NCBI GenBank assembly: GCA_006218065.1
Contig: VBWE01000012.1
Coordinates: 177,111 to 241,110 of the forward strand
Length of the DNA stretch: 64,000 nucleotides
Source: Bacteroidota bacterium
Lineage (GTDB): Bacteria; Bacteroidota; Bacteroidia; Palsa-965
Direction of reading: 5' to 3'
This document shows positions 35,491 to 44,545 of the stretch, one piece after another (the first letter of the stretch is position 1; every line of letters begins with the position of its first letter). The translations under genes and the position numbers were made by a program. The notes under the pieces were generated by a model. The model did not search any database. It saw only the letters and a program-made list of their open reading frames with translations, and was not told the DNA's origin.

Positions 35491-35553
35491 TATTATCACG
35501 CATAAAAAAGAGGGCGTATATTTACATTCGTCCTCTTTTTATATTTTTACCCT

Positions 35554-36003
35554 ATGCGTCTGGAAGACGAGATTTTTCAAAAGAAGTTTAAATCAGGCTA
35601 TCACAAAGCCGCGATCAATATTATCTATACCCACAACTGGCTTATGGGTTCGCATGCGGCTCTTTTCAAGCCGTTCAATGTTACCAGCCAGCAATATAAT
35701 ATCCTGCGTATTCTTCGCGGGCAGTATCCAACTCCCTGCTCGATAAAAACCATCCGCGAACGGATGCTCGACAAAATGTCGGACGCATCGCGTATCGTGG
35801 AAAAGCTCCGTTTAAAAGGACTGGTGGAACGCAAAACCTGCGAACGCGACCGCCGGAATGTGGATGTGGTTATTACCGACAAAGGCCTCACCCTGCTGGA
35901 CCAGATCGGGCCTGTTGAGAACTTCTCGGAAAAAGACCTGTCCGCACTTTCACCCGCGGAAATCGATCAGCTCAACAATCTCCTGGATAAAATAAGAGGG
36001 TGA
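35554..36003 (+). CDS. MarR-family transcriptional regulator
   Basis: The 149-residue winged-helix protein has the MarR layout: helices around NVTSQQYNILRILRG, the recognition helix KTIRERMLDKMSDASRIVEKLRLKGLVERK, the wing CERDRRNVDVVITDKG (with the DxR motif), and a C-terminal dimerisation helix. MarR proteins are ligand-responsive repressors. It follows yceI on the same strand, a pairing seen repeatedly in Bacteroidota, so it may control yceI and itself. The effector is unknown. Confidence 0.88.
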   Translation: MRLEDEIFQKKFKSGYHKAAINIIYTHNWLMGSHAALFKPFNVTSQQYNILRILRGQYPTPCSIKTIRERMLDKMSDASRIVEKLRLKGLVERKTCERDRRNVDVVITDKGLTLLDQIGPVENFSEKDLSALSPAEIDQLNNLLDKIRG

Positions 36004-36098
36004 ATTTAGTACGGTTTTACATTCCTCAGAGCCTGTTTTACAGGAATGTCTTTCTATATCGGAATAGTTCGGGGCGAGCGGCAGGAGCCAGTAGCAGT

Positions 36099-36413
36099 GG
36101 CAGTCTTGGCGTTACAATAGCGTCGTCAAAATATACCAGCTCCGGGCTTAATCCGACTGACTGCTTCTGCCACCGTCGCTGAAACAGTATCCACTCCGAA
36201 GGAGTTTTATATAAACAAAGGAGCGTTCAGATTTTAACGACGCTATTGTAACACCAAGACTGCCACTGCCGCTGAAACAGTATCCACTCCGAAGGAGTTT
36301 TATATAAACAAAGAAGCGGTCAGATTTTGACGACGCTATTGTAACGCCAAGACTGCCTCCTGCCGACTGCCGCTGCCGCTGAAACAGTATCTACTCCGAA
36401 GGAGTTTTCCCTC
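36099..36413. repeat. Repeat cluster between marR and the helicase gene
   Basis: Three direct copies start at 36178, 36271 and 36378 (spacing 93 and 107 bases): each begins GCTGAAACAGTAT(C/T)CACTCC and includes the mini hairpin ACTCCGAAGGAGTTTT. The first two continue through TTATATAAACAAAG and CGACGCTATTGTAAC(A/G)CCAAGACTGCC. An inverted copy of the last part (GGCAGTCTTGGCGTTACAAT and onward) lies at 36099-36132, so the region can fold back on itself. The cluster sits between convergent genes and contains no plausible gene. A short hairpin also occurs at 36019-36049. Confidence 0.8.
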
Positions 36414-38240
36414 TTACTTCTTCCTGATTTTCCGGAATTTGTCGGGACGGTCGCCGTACGATTTTTTTTCACCCGTATTTCCCTGGTAACCGCCGCCTGA
36501 TTTTTTTCCGTAGGATTTCTCCCCGTTCTTTTTCGGGTAAAAACCTTTTCCTTCTCTTTTCGGGTAAAAATCCTTGCCGCCTTTTTTGCCGTGGAAATCC
36601 TTCTTGCGAAACCCGCCTTCGTCTTCTCTCTTTTCCGAAAGATCGACACGCACGGCGCGGCCGCGGTAGTTCTTGTTTTCAAAAGCCGAAAGCACTTCTG
36701 GAATATTGATACCGGCCACTTCTACGAAAGAGAAGCTGTTCTGGATATCCATCCGGCCGATCGCGCTGCGGTCGGTTTTGAGCATCTCGCAGAAATAACG
36801 AAGCATATCCGCTTTCTCGAAACCGTCCATCCGCCCGAGGCTGATGAAAAACCGTTTGAAATCGCCCTGCGGATGTGCGTGTCCTTCTTTTTGTCCTTTG
36901 GCGCTGCTGCCGGTCACCACGTTCAGGTCGGGTGCGTTTTGATACACTTTCAGCCTTTCGCCGAGCAGCAAAAGCAGCATGCGTTCGATCAGTTCTTCTT
37001 TTTCCACTTCGGCAAGCGTGCTGATGGCCGACGGTAATATGGTGGCGATGGCTGAAGCGTGTTCGGGTTCTTCCATCAGCTTGTCGATCAGCGCAACGGC
37101 CTGCTGCGCACAGATTTCCTGCGCACCCGGAACCATCACGCGTTCCATCCGTTTGCTTATTATTTTTTCGATCTGGCGTACGCGCGACATTTCTTTCATG
37201 CCTACGATGACGGCGGAAATACCGCTGTGCCCGGCACGTGCCGTTCGCCCGCTCCGGTGCGTATATACTTCCGGCTCGTCGGGCAAACTGTAATGAATCA
37301 CGTGCGAAATCTGGTCCACATCGATCCCGCGCGCAGCCACGTCGGTAGCCACGAGCAGCATCACCGTGCGTGAACGGAAACGCTTCATCACGAAATCGCG
37401 CTGTGCCTGCGAAAGATCACCGTGCAAAGCATCGGCTGTGTACCCGTCGCGGATCAGGTGATCGGCGATTTCCTGCGTCTCGGCTTTGGTGCGGCAGAAA
37501 ACGATACCGTAAAGCCCGGGATGATAATCGATGATGCGGCGAAGCGCGGGATAACGGTCGCGCGAATGCACCACGTAATACTGGTGACTGATATTCTCGG
37601 CGGCTTTATTCACTTCACCTGCGCTGAGCCGGAGCGGATCACTCATGAAACGTTCGGCGATGGCGCGTACTTCGCGCGGCATGGTGGCTGAAAAGAGCCA
37701 GGTATTTTTTTCTTCGCTGGTTTCCGAAAGAATTTCCTCGATATCGTCGCGGAAACCCATGCTCAGCATTTCATCCGCTTCATCCAGCACCACGGTCGAT
37801 ACTTCACCGAGCTTGATGCCTTTTCTGCCGATAATGTCGAGCATCCTGCCCGGCGTGCCCACCACTACCTGCGCACCGCGCCGGAGTTCGCTCAGCTGCA
37901 CCGAAATGCTGGCCCCGCCGTAAACGGGAACAATATGCAGGCCGCGGATATGCTTTGCATAATCGCGCAGGTCTTTGGTTATCTGCAGGCAAAGCTCGCG
38001 GGTAGGACAAAGAATAAGCGCCTGCGAATGCTTGCTGTGTTCATCGATGCGGTGCAGCAGCGGCAAACCGAAAGCGGCCGTTTTGCCGGTACCGGTTTGT
38101 GCAGTGGCTACTAAATCGCGGGAGTCTTCCAGCAATGCGGGAATAGCCTGTTGCTGAATCGGCGTGGGTTGCGCAAAGCCCAATTCGGTAACGGCAGTTA
38201 CCAGTTCAGGCTTCAGGCCCAGCGCTTCAAATAAATTCAT
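36414..38240 (-). CDS. DEAD-box ATP-dependent RNA helicase, DeaD/CsdA type
   Basis: The 608-residue protein carries the full motif set: Q motif TPIQQQAIPALL (about 26-37), Walker A AQTGTGKT (47-54), PTRELCLQI, GTPGR, DEAD (153-156), SAT (184-186), GIVFCRT, TDVAARGIDVDQ and HRSGRTARAG. A DbpA-type RNA-binding domain follows (about 470-550, FISLGRMDGFEKADMLRYF), and then a Lys/Gly/Phe-rich basic tail (about 550-608) likely to bind RNA. These helicases act in ribosome assembly and mRNA decay, often in the cold. The promoter box lies at 38261-38268. Confidence 0.94.
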   Translation of the reverse strand: MNLFEALGLKPELVTAVTELGFAQPTPIQQQAIPALLEDSRDLVATAQTGTGKTAAFGLPLLHRIDEHSKHSQALILCPTRELCLQITKDLRDYAKHIRGLHIVPVYGGASISVQLSELRRGAQVVVGTPGRMLDIIGRKGIKLGEVSTVVLDEADEMLSMGFRDDIEEILSETSEEKNTWLFSATMPREVRAIAERFMSDPLRLSAGEVNKAAENISHQYYVVHSRDRYPALRRIIDYHPGLYGIVFCRTKAETQEIADHLIRDGYTADALHGDLSQAQRDFVMKRFRSRTVMLLVATDVAARGIDVDQISHVIHYSLPDEPEVYTHRSGRTARAGHSGISAVIVGMKEMSRVRQIEKIISKRMERVMVPGAQEICAQQAVALIDKLMEEPEHASAIATILPSAISTLAEVEKEELIERMLLLLLGERLKVYQNAPDLNVVTGSSAKGQKEGHAHPQGDFKRFFISLGRMDGFEKADMLRYFCEMLKTDRSAIGRMDIQNSFSFVEVAGINIPEVLSAFENKNYRGRAVRVDLSEKREDEGGFRKKDFHGKKGGKDFYPKREGKGFYPKKNGEKSYGKKSGGGYQGNTGEKKSYGDRPDKFRKIRKK

Positions 38241-38260
38241 TAAGAACGGATTTTAAGCCG

Positions 38261-38294
38261 CAAAGGTACGTATTAATGGGCCTCGCGCAGCAAA
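38261..38294 (-). promoter_or_regulatory. Promoter of the RNA helicase gene
   Basis: On the minus strand, TACCTTTG (38268-38261) is a TAnnTTTG -7 box, with TTTG at 38294-38291 as a candidate -33 element (22-base spacing). The start codon at 38240 is 20 bases downstream. Confidence 0.55.
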
Positions 38295-38320
38295 AGTTCT
38301 TTCTTTAATCTTTATCTTGC

Positions 38321-39235
38321 ATGCTGATGAAACAATCCCGGGGCAGGCGGATCCTTTGCAGAAAGCTGGTTTCAGCCCTGTTGCCCGCACTTTTCCTGCC
38401 GCTCGTTTCATACGCCACAGTCTGCGTCGATCGCGTTTACAATGAAGCGCACCTCTCCTTATCGCTCTGCCAGAACCACTCCGGCTTCAATGAAACCCGC
38501 GCCCTGCTTTTCAAAGGAAGAGCCTTTATCCTTAACCAGTATATCGAAAAACTGATCCGTGCAGGGAAACTCCAGGATAAAAAAGTAAATGTCCAGATCG
38601 ATGACCAGGCGCTGACGTATTCGCATCTCGAGATCACGCAGAACAAAAGCGGTTACTACCTCCACATCAGCGGCTATCCCGACCTGGACATGCTGGCCGG
38701 CTACGTCTACTGGTTCGCAGAGAAACGAAACAAGCCCGTTTACATCGCCTACGAAACATACAATAACGGGAACTGGAATGAGCAGGAAATCGCGCGCGTG
38801 AATGCCAGGCTCCGCTCGCCCGGCATCGAAGCTTTTGCGCATGAAAACGTCACTGTCTGGCAGGAAGGAAATATGAAAATGGTTTATGCAAATGACGAAA
38901 CCCATTATGCTTATGCGGGAAATAAGCTCGCGGTGAAAACCAATTGCAATTTACCGGTACAGGTGCCCAGGCGGGTAACCGATACCGTTGACCGCTGGCT
39001 GCTGGTGCAATCCGATTCCGCATTCCTGTATGAAAACGGGCGGCAAAGCCTGGCGCTGGCATTCCCGGCAAAAGACCGGGCGTATGAAGACTTCGGCGTA
39101 TCACTGCGCAACGGGCGCGTGGATTTTTGCTGGGGCGGCTGCCAGGAGGATGAGCATAAACCGTTCCGGAGTGTTGTTTTTTATTTTCTGCGCAGCGATA
39201 ACAAATTTTATGTCGTTCCCCCGGACCAGCGCTGA
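38321..39235 (+). CDS. Secreted protein of unknown function
   Basis: The 304-residue product has a basic N terminus and hydrophobic core (KLVSALLPALFLPLVSYATV), consistent with a signal peptide; an internal ATG at 38327 is an alternative start. The mature part is a mixed alpha/beta protein with several cysteines (CVDRVYNEAHLSLSLCQ, NLPVQVPRRV, RVDFCWGGCQ). No known family was recognised. It lies just before the lptF-like gene but with its own gap. Confidence 0.5.
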   Translation: MLMKQSRGRRILCRKLVSALLPALFLPLVSYATVCVDRVYNEAHLSLSLCQNHSGFNETRALLFKGRAFILNQYIEKLIRAGKLQDKKVNVQIDDQALTYSHLEITQNKSGYYLHISGYPDLDMLAGYVYWFAEKRNKPVYIAYETYNNGNWNEQEIARVNARLRSPGIEAFAHENVTVWQEGNMKMVYANDETHYAYAGNKLAVKTNCNLPVQVPRRVTDTVDRWLLVQSDSAFLYENGRQSLALAFPAKDRAYEDFGVSLRNGRVDFCWGGCQEDEHKPFRSVVFYFLRSDNKFYVVPPDQR

Positions 39236-39255
39236 TTTACGGCCCTGTTTTTGCC

Positions 39256-39263
39256 TAATTTTG
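39256..39263 (+). promoter_or_regulatory. Bacteroidota -7 box of the LptF/LptG gene
   Basis: TAATTTTG fits TAnnTTTG and ends 8 bases before the ATG at 39272, suggesting a leaderless transcript. Confidence 0.5.
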
Positions 39264-39271
39264 AATCCTTC

Positions 39272-40708
39272 ATGAAAACGCTTCACCGGTTCATCCTGCG
39301 TTCGTATTTCGGCCCGTTCCTGATGACTTTTTTCATCTCGGTTTTCGTGCTGTTCATGCAGTTTCTCTGGAAATGGGTGGATGAACTGGTAGGCAAAGGC
39401 CTGGACTACGGAACGATCGTCAACCTGTTTTTTTTCGCTTCGCTTTCCACCGTACCGCTCGCCCTGCCGATGGCCGTACTGCTTTCATCGCTGATGACCT
39501 TCGGCAATTTGGGCGAGCATTACGAACTGGCCGCGTTAAAATCGTCGGGACTTTCGCTGAACCGGATCATGCTGCCGCTTTTTGTTTTTACGGTCATCAT
39601 CAGTTTGCTCGCCTTCCTTTTTTCGAACAACCTGCTTCCGTACACGAACCTGAAAATGATTTCGAAGCTCTACGATATACGAAGCCAGAAACCCGCGCTC
39701 AATATCAAGGAAGGCGTTTTTTACAGCGGCATCGAAGGATACAGCATCCGCATCGGCAGCATCGATAAAAACGGAACCGGCATCCACGACGTGATGATCT
39801 TCGACCGCACCGATCCTTCGGGGAACGTGGGCGTAACCATCGCCAAAAACGGGAACATGATCTCCACCGCGGATAAACGGTACCTGATCATCTCGCTCGC
39901 CGACGGCAGTTCCTATTCCGAAGTCAGCAACCAGCAGCCGAACGACGCCAGCCACCCGTTCATGATGACACATTTCAAGGAACAGAAAGTGAACATCGAT
40001 CTCTCCGGTTTCAAAATGAACCGGACCGACGAAGATCTTTTCAAGGAAAATCACCAGATGCTCAATGGGAGCCAGTTGCTCGCCGCCATCGACACCATGA
40101 ACGCGGAGATTGCAGAAGACGAAATCAATTTCTACAAAGCGCTGCGCGCAGCTTATTTCAACCGCAGCTTACGTTACTGGAAAAAAATAGACAGCACGAA
40201 CGCCGAAATATCCGACTCCGCATTCACCACCGGTTTCGATCATAAATCCAAAATGCACATCTATGAAGTAGCCTCGAACAGCGCCTCCAATGTGAAGCAG
40301 GCCATCTCGTCCAAAATCAATGAACTGGATGCCGAACGCCGGGCCATTCTCCGTTTCAAAATCGAATTCTGGCGGAAATATTCCCTGTCGGTGGCCTGTC
40401 TCATCATGCTTTTCATCGGCGCGCCGCTCGGCTCCATCATCCGCAAAGGCGGGCTGGGCATGCCGATGGTAATCTCCGTCGTGCTTTTCATCATCTTCTG
40501 GGTACTCAGCATCACCGGCGAAAAAATGTCGAAAGAAGGACTCATCCCGCCCGAGCTGGGCATGTGGCTCGGCTGCATCATCTTCCTCCCGCTCGGAATC
40601 CTGCTCACCATCATAGCCAATGCCGACTCCGCCATGTTCGACACCGACGGGTTCATGCAAAAACTGCGAAACTTTTTCACACGGCGGAAAAAACACAAAC
40701 AGGTATGA
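39272..40708 (+). CDS. LptF/LptG (YjgP/YjgQ) family LPS-export permease
   Basis: The 478-residue membrane protein of the LptF/LptG family extracts lipopolysaccharide from the inner membrane with the ATPase LptB. It has three N-terminal membrane segments (about 13-125), the family sequence LHRFILRSYFGPFLMTFFISVFVLFMQFLW, a large periplasmic domain of about 220 residues (beta-jellyroll type), and three C-terminal segments. The ATG at 39272 is supported by the promoter box and the family N terminus. Its stop overlaps the start of the glycosyltransferase (ATGA). Confidence 0.9.
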   Translation: MKTLHRFILRSYFGPFLMTFFISVFVLFMQFLWKWVDELVGKGLDYGTIVNLFFFASLSTVPLALPMAVLLSSLMTFGNLGEHYELAALKSSGLSLNRIMLPLFVFTVIISLLAFLFSNNLLPYTNLKMISKLYDIRSQKPALNIKEGVFYSGIEGYSIRIGSIDKNGTGIHDVMIFDRTDPSGNVGVTIAKNGNMISTADKRYLIISLADGSSYSEVSNQQPNDASHPFMMTHFKEQKVNIDLSGFKMNRTDEDLFKENHQMLNGSQLLAAIDTMNAEIAEDEINFYKALRAAYFNRSLRYWKKIDSTNAEISDSAFTTGFDHKSKMHIYEVASNSASNVKQAISSKINELDAERRAILRFKIEFWRKYSLSVACLIMLFIGAPLGSIIRKGGLGMPMVISVVLFIIFWVLSITGEKMSKEGLIPPELGMWLGCIIFLPLGILLTIIANADSAMFDTDGFMQKLRNFFTRRKKHKQV

Positions 40709-41913
40709 AAGTTCTCCAGCTCTGCAACAAGCCCCCGCTTCCGCAGGCCGATGGCGGAACAATGGCCTCGCATGCCGTTACAGCGGGTTTGCTCGACGCA
40801 GGCTGCCGGGTCAAACTGCTGTGCATCGCTACGCAGAAACATCCTTTCCTTCCCGGAAAAATGCCGGACGACTGGAAAAAAGCAACGGAAATCGAAGCCG
40901 TTTTTGCAGATACGCGCGTAAAAGTATGGCCCGCTTTTTTTAATCTCTTCGGCAGCGGATCGTACAACATCAGCCGGTTTTACAGCAAAGCATTCGATGA
41001 AAAACTGGCCGCGTTACTGCAGCGCGAAACCTTCGATATCGTTCACCTCGAAAGTCTTTACATGACGCCCTACCTCGCCACGATACGCCGCTATTCCAAA
41101 GCGCCGGTGGTTTTGCGGGCGCACAACGTGGAGCACCTGCTCGTGGAACGGCTGGCGAAAAACGAAAAGAAATTCCTGGAGAAAAAGTATCTCGCGTTTC
41201 TTGCCCGGCGGCTCCGGAACTACGAAGCAAACGTGCTGCCCCGCATCGACGGGCTGATTACGATCACGCAAAAAGATGCCGGCCTTTTCCGGGACATGCA
41301 TGTACAATCGCCGGTACATGTACTTCCTTTCGCGATGCCTTTGCCGGCGATGCCGGATGTGAAACCCGAACCGCTTTCCGTTTTCCACCTCGGCTCCATG
41401 GACTGGAAACCGAACCTGGAAGGTGTGCACTGGCTGCTGCACGAAGTATGGCCGCTGGTGCTTCGCGAAGAACCCGGTGCAACGCTTCACCTGGCCGGGC
41501 GCCGGATGCCGGGCGAATTGATGAACGGAAATTTTCGCGGCGTAAAAATGCACGGCGAAGTGGACGATACGCATCACTTCATGGCGCGTTTCGGCATCAT
41601 GGCCGTCCCGCTTTTTTCGGGCGGAGGCATGCGCGTGAAAATCGTGGAAGGCATGGCTCTCGGCAAAGCTATCGTCAGCACCACCATCGGCATGGAAGGC
41701 ATCGAGGCGGAAAACGGCGTGCAGGCTGCTGTTGCCGACGACGCGAAAACATTTGCACAAACGCTGATCCGCCTGCTCCGCTCACCCGCGAAAGCGGAAG
41801 AAATGGGAAAAGCCGCGCGGGATTTTGCCGGGAACTTTTTCGACCGGGAAAAAGCAACCGGAAAATTGTTGGATTTTTACGGGCAACTAAGCGCTGTTGA
41901 AATAAAAGAGTGA
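40705..41913 (+). CDS. GT4-type glycosyltransferase
   Basis: The 402-residue GT-B glycosyltransferase has the N-terminal domain MKVLQLCNKPPLPQADGGTMASHAVTAGLL (sugar-acceptor Rossmann, GG loop), the hinge AHNVEHLLVERL, and the C-terminal nucleotide-sugar motif VFHLGSMDWKPNLEGVHWLLHEVWPLV and SGGGMRVKIVEGMALGKAIVSTTIGMEGIE (EX7E region). It likely decorates surface polysaccharide or LPS, consistent with the lptF-like gene just upstream (ATGA overlap). Donor and acceptor are unknown. A foldback repeat follows the stop. Confidence 0.9.
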   Translation: MKVLQLCNKPPLPQADGGTMASHAVTAGLLDAGCRVKLLCIATQKHPFLPGKMPDDWKKATEIEAVFADTRVKVWPAFFNLFGSGSYNISRFYSKAFDEKLAALLQRETFDIVHLESLYMTPYLATIRRYSKAPVVLRAHNVEHLLVERLAKNEKKFLEKKYLAFLARRLRNYEANVLPRIDGLITITQKDAGLFRDMHVQSPVHVLPFAMPLPAMPDVKPEPLSVFHLGSMDWKPNLEGVHWLLHEVWPLVLREEPGATLHLAGRRMPGELMNGNFRGVKMHGEVDDTHHFMARFGIMAVPLFSGGGMRVKIVEGMALGKAIVSTTIGMEGIEAENGVQAAVADDAKTFAQTLIRLLRSPAKAEEMGKAARDFAGNFFDREKATGKLLDFYGQLSAVEIKE

Positions 41914-41934
41914 TGAAAAACAAAAAGACAAACG

Positions 41935-42009
41935 GCAAAAAGCAAATGGCAAAAAAAAGAAATTCCCCGGGATCAATTATTGCCTTTTGCCCTTTGCTTT
42001 TTGCTTTTT
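41935..42009. repeat. Foldback repeat built from AAAAGCAAANGGC words
   Basis: The left arm 41935-41957 and the right arm 41981-42009 are near-complementary arrays of GCAAAAAGCAAATGGC. It lies just after the first glycosyltransferase stop. Confidence 0.7.
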
Positions 42010-42064
42010 CCGGGATTACCTGGTTTGCCATGCGACTCTCTTTTTTCTAAATGCATTATACAAA

Positions 42065-43199
42065 TTGAAACTTCTTTACATCACCTCACGCATTCCCTGG
42101 CCGCTTGAAAAAGGCGACAAACTTCGTGCATCTTGTTTCCCTGCACGATTCCCCGGTACATCCCGACGCGGAAAAAGAACTGAAAAAATACTGCCGCGAA
42201 ATTTTATTTATACCGCTTCCGAAAAGCGCCGTTTTTTTCAACCTGCTGCGCGGATTTTTCAGCCCCCTTCCGATGCAGGTCGCTTATTTCAACAGTCCGC
42301 GCGCGCACCGCGAAATTGGCGCCTTCATCGAAAAGCACCGGCCCGACCGCATATTCTGCCAGCTGATCCGCACCACGGAATTCGTCCGCAGCCGGAAAGA
42401 CATCCCGAAAATCCTGGATTACATGGATGTTTTTTCCAAAGGGATCGAGCGGCGGATCGGTAAAGTGAATTTTCTTTCCCGCCCCGTTTTCCGGATGGAA
42501 CACCGGCGCCTGCTGAAATATGAACGTGAAATTTTTTCGGATTTTGAAGAACGTATCATCATTTCCGCGCAGGACCGCGACCTGGTCGATCACCCGGAAA
42601 AAAATAAGATCCGCGTAATCGCCAACGGCGTGGACACGGGTTTTTTCAGGCCACTGCCGGCGGAAAAAAAACACGAACTGCTTTTCAACGGCAATATGAA
42701 TTATCCGCCCAACGTGGAAAGCGCGGAGTATCTCGTAACGCAGGTATTGCCGCTCGTGCATCAAAAAAATCCGGGCGTACGCGTGCTCATCTCCGGCGCA
42801 TCGCCCTCTCCGCGGATACTCGCACTGAAATCGGCCAGCGTAACCGTGAGCGGCTGGGTGGATGACGTGCGCGACAGTTTCACTTCTTCCCGCATACTCG
42901 TCGCGCCCATGCAGTCGAGCATCGGCCTGCAGAACAAACTGCTCGAAGCCATGGCCATGCGCATGCCCTGCATCACCACTACCCTGTCGAACAACGCGCT
43001 GGGCGCGGTTTCCGGCGAACAAATCCTCGTCGCCGACAGTCCGCAGACTTTTGCGGATCAAATACTTTTCCTGCTCGCCAATCCGGGCGAAGCCGAAAAA
43101 ATTGCCGAAGCCGGGCATCGCTTCATCATGGAAAATTTCAACTGGAAAAAACAGAATCTGCAGCTTGCAGAAATCATCGGGAATGCCGGGAAAAAATAA
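42065..43199 (+). pseudogene. Glycosyltransferase with internal deletion and frameshift
   Basis: The N terminus KLLYITSRIPWPLEKGDKLRA (TTG at 42065) is in one frame and the remainder (FVHLVSLHDSPVHPDAEKEL onward, to 43199) in the next. The remainder contains the GT4 C-terminal hallmarks FNGNMNYPPNVESAEYLV, VSGWVDDVRD and NKLLEAMAMRMPCITT. About 15 residues expected between GDKLRA and VHLVSL are absent. The break falls on ACAAACTTCGTGCA (42117-42130), which can be read in both frames, as expected for a deletion between two copies of a short repeat. If real, the gene is inactivated; a short product from a TTG at 42105 would lack the nucleotide fold's first strand. Confidence 0.75.
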
Positions 43200-43932
43200 A
43201 TCCGTTCTCCTCCTTCTTTTTTTCTGCGGACTGCTGCTCATCAGCGCCAAACGCGGAAGCAGGATCGCATGCAAGACGCCCGTCCCGATTTCCGTTGAAA
43301 CAAAAACCGTGAAAAGTGGGAATCATTATACAATCATCTACCAGGAAAAAAGTAAAGCCGGATTTGTAATTGAACGCCCTTCCCGGAACGACAGCTCCGT
43401 TGTCCTCTGTATTGCCGCCGCCTTCACGCTGCTCGACGATTATACCGTGGACGGTTTGCATATCGTGAACGGCGAAGTGATGAAGAAAAACAAAATCAAC
43501 AAACGGGTCGGCGGCGGTGTGAAAATCATCGGCGGAAAATGTACGCTGCTGTCCACGAAAAAAGGCAAGTTGATCAACGACTCGCTCATCACCCTCATCG
43601 CCGGAGCAAAAGGTTCTTTTTTCCAGCAGATCATGCTCATCGAAAACGGCGCGGTTTCTTCTTTCAAAGACACCGCGTTGTTCCAGCGGAGAGCGATCGT
43701 AACCATGAAGAACGGCGCAACTGCGGTCATCGAGTCGTTCGAGCATATCCGGCTTTCGCGGTTTTCGGGCGATCTTGCGGAACTGGGCGTTAAAGACGCC
43801 ATTTACACCGACATGGGTTCGTGGGACGAAGGCTGGTACAGGAACCCGAAAAACTGCAAAACCGAAACGATCGGAAGGCTGCGCGCCCAAACGTCAAAAC
43901 AAACAAACTGGTTCATTTTCAGCCGCCGGTAA
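43183..43932 (+). CDS. Secreted protein, possibly phosphodiester-glycosidase-like
   Basis: The 249-residue product has a signal peptide (KSVLLLLFFCGLLLISA). It starts with ATG at 43183, overlapping the end of the upstream glycosyltransferase by 17 bases. The mature part contains the C-terminal motif GDLAELGVKDAIYTDMGSWDEGW, which recalls the conserved end of phosphodiester glycosidase (NAGPA/DUF2233) proteins. The match is only local, so the assignment is tentative. No catalytic residues can be assigned. Confidence 0.6.
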   Translation: MPGKNKSVLLLLFFCGLLLISAKRGSRIACKTPVPISVETKTVKSGNHYTIIYQEKSKAGFVIERPSRNDSSVVLCIAAAFTLLDDYTVDGLHIVNGEVMKKNKINKRVGGGVKIIGGKCTLLSTKKGKLINDSLITLIAGAKGSFFQQIMLIENGAVSSFKDTALFQRRAIVTMKNGATAVIESFEHIRLSRFSGDLAELGVKDAIYTDMGSWDEGWYRNPKNCKTETIGRLRAQTSKQTNWFIFSRR

Positions 43933-43935
43933 AGG

Positions 43936-44019
43936 AATGCCGAACTGCGAATGCCGAATTTCGAATTAATCGAAGTGTGTACCTAAAATGGTGCAATTCG
44001 GCATTCGCAGTTCGGCATT
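43936..44019. repeat. Perfect 25-bp foldback of GAATGCCGAA words
   Basis: 43936-43960 (AATGCCGAACTGCGAATGCC and onward) and 43995-44019 are perfect reverse complements. The same word family recurs at 56265-56322 and 61426-61497. It lies 4 bases after the stop of the preceding gene. Confidence 0.85.
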
Positions 44020-44173
44020 CGGCATTTTTTCATCCCGGCCATCGCCATAAATAGGACTTCTATCGCACAACGGCCTGTTTTTGTCTTACAAACTGATTTT
44101 GACGCGCTTACGGTCTTTTAAATGCGCCTTTTTTGATCTATCTTTCCCCAGCAAATACTAAAAACCTCTCGCA

Positions 44174-44536
44174 ATGAAGTCATTTCTGACTGTTGTTTTG
44201 CTGTTCGCAGGCAGCCTGCTTTACGCCTCGCAGACATCATCCCAGAGTTTTGTCATCAAGGAAAAAGGCACCGTAACCGATCTTACGCCTTACCTGGATG
44301 CGCTTACCAAATCTGACCTGGACAAATACCGGTACTTCGACAAACGTTCGGTTATGAAATTCGAAAACGGGATGATCGTGGAACTGCTCTCGGCCAACGA
44401 AATGAAGGCTTTGGGACTTTCCGTAAAAACCGAACGCGTGCGTACCGAGGATCCTAAATTCGATTCCGGTTCTGTTTTCAAACTCGCCCAGAACGGCGTG
44501 CTGGTGGAAGTACTGACTAAAACGAAATACAAATAA
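44174..44536 (+). CDS. Small secreted protein
   Basis: The 120-residue product has a signal peptide (MKSFLTVVLLFAGSLLYAS). The mature part is charged and mixed alpha/beta (DALTKSDLDKYRYFDKRSVMKFENGMIVELLSANEM). No family was recognised. It ends 9 bases before the large type B T9SS gene, suggesting a shared transcript and perhaps a role with that surface protein. Confidence 0.6.
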   Translation: MKSFLTVVLLFAGSLLYASQTSSQSFVIKEKGTVTDLTPYLDALTKSDLDKYRYFDKRSVMKFENGMIVELLSANEMKALGLSVKTERVRTEDPKFDSGSVFKLAQNGVLVEVLTKTKYK

Positions 44537-44545
44537 CCGGGGGTT

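Noticed and set aside
36099..36413. CRISPR array
   Set aside because: Only three copies, unit of about 90 bases, irregular spacing, no unique spacers and no cas gene.
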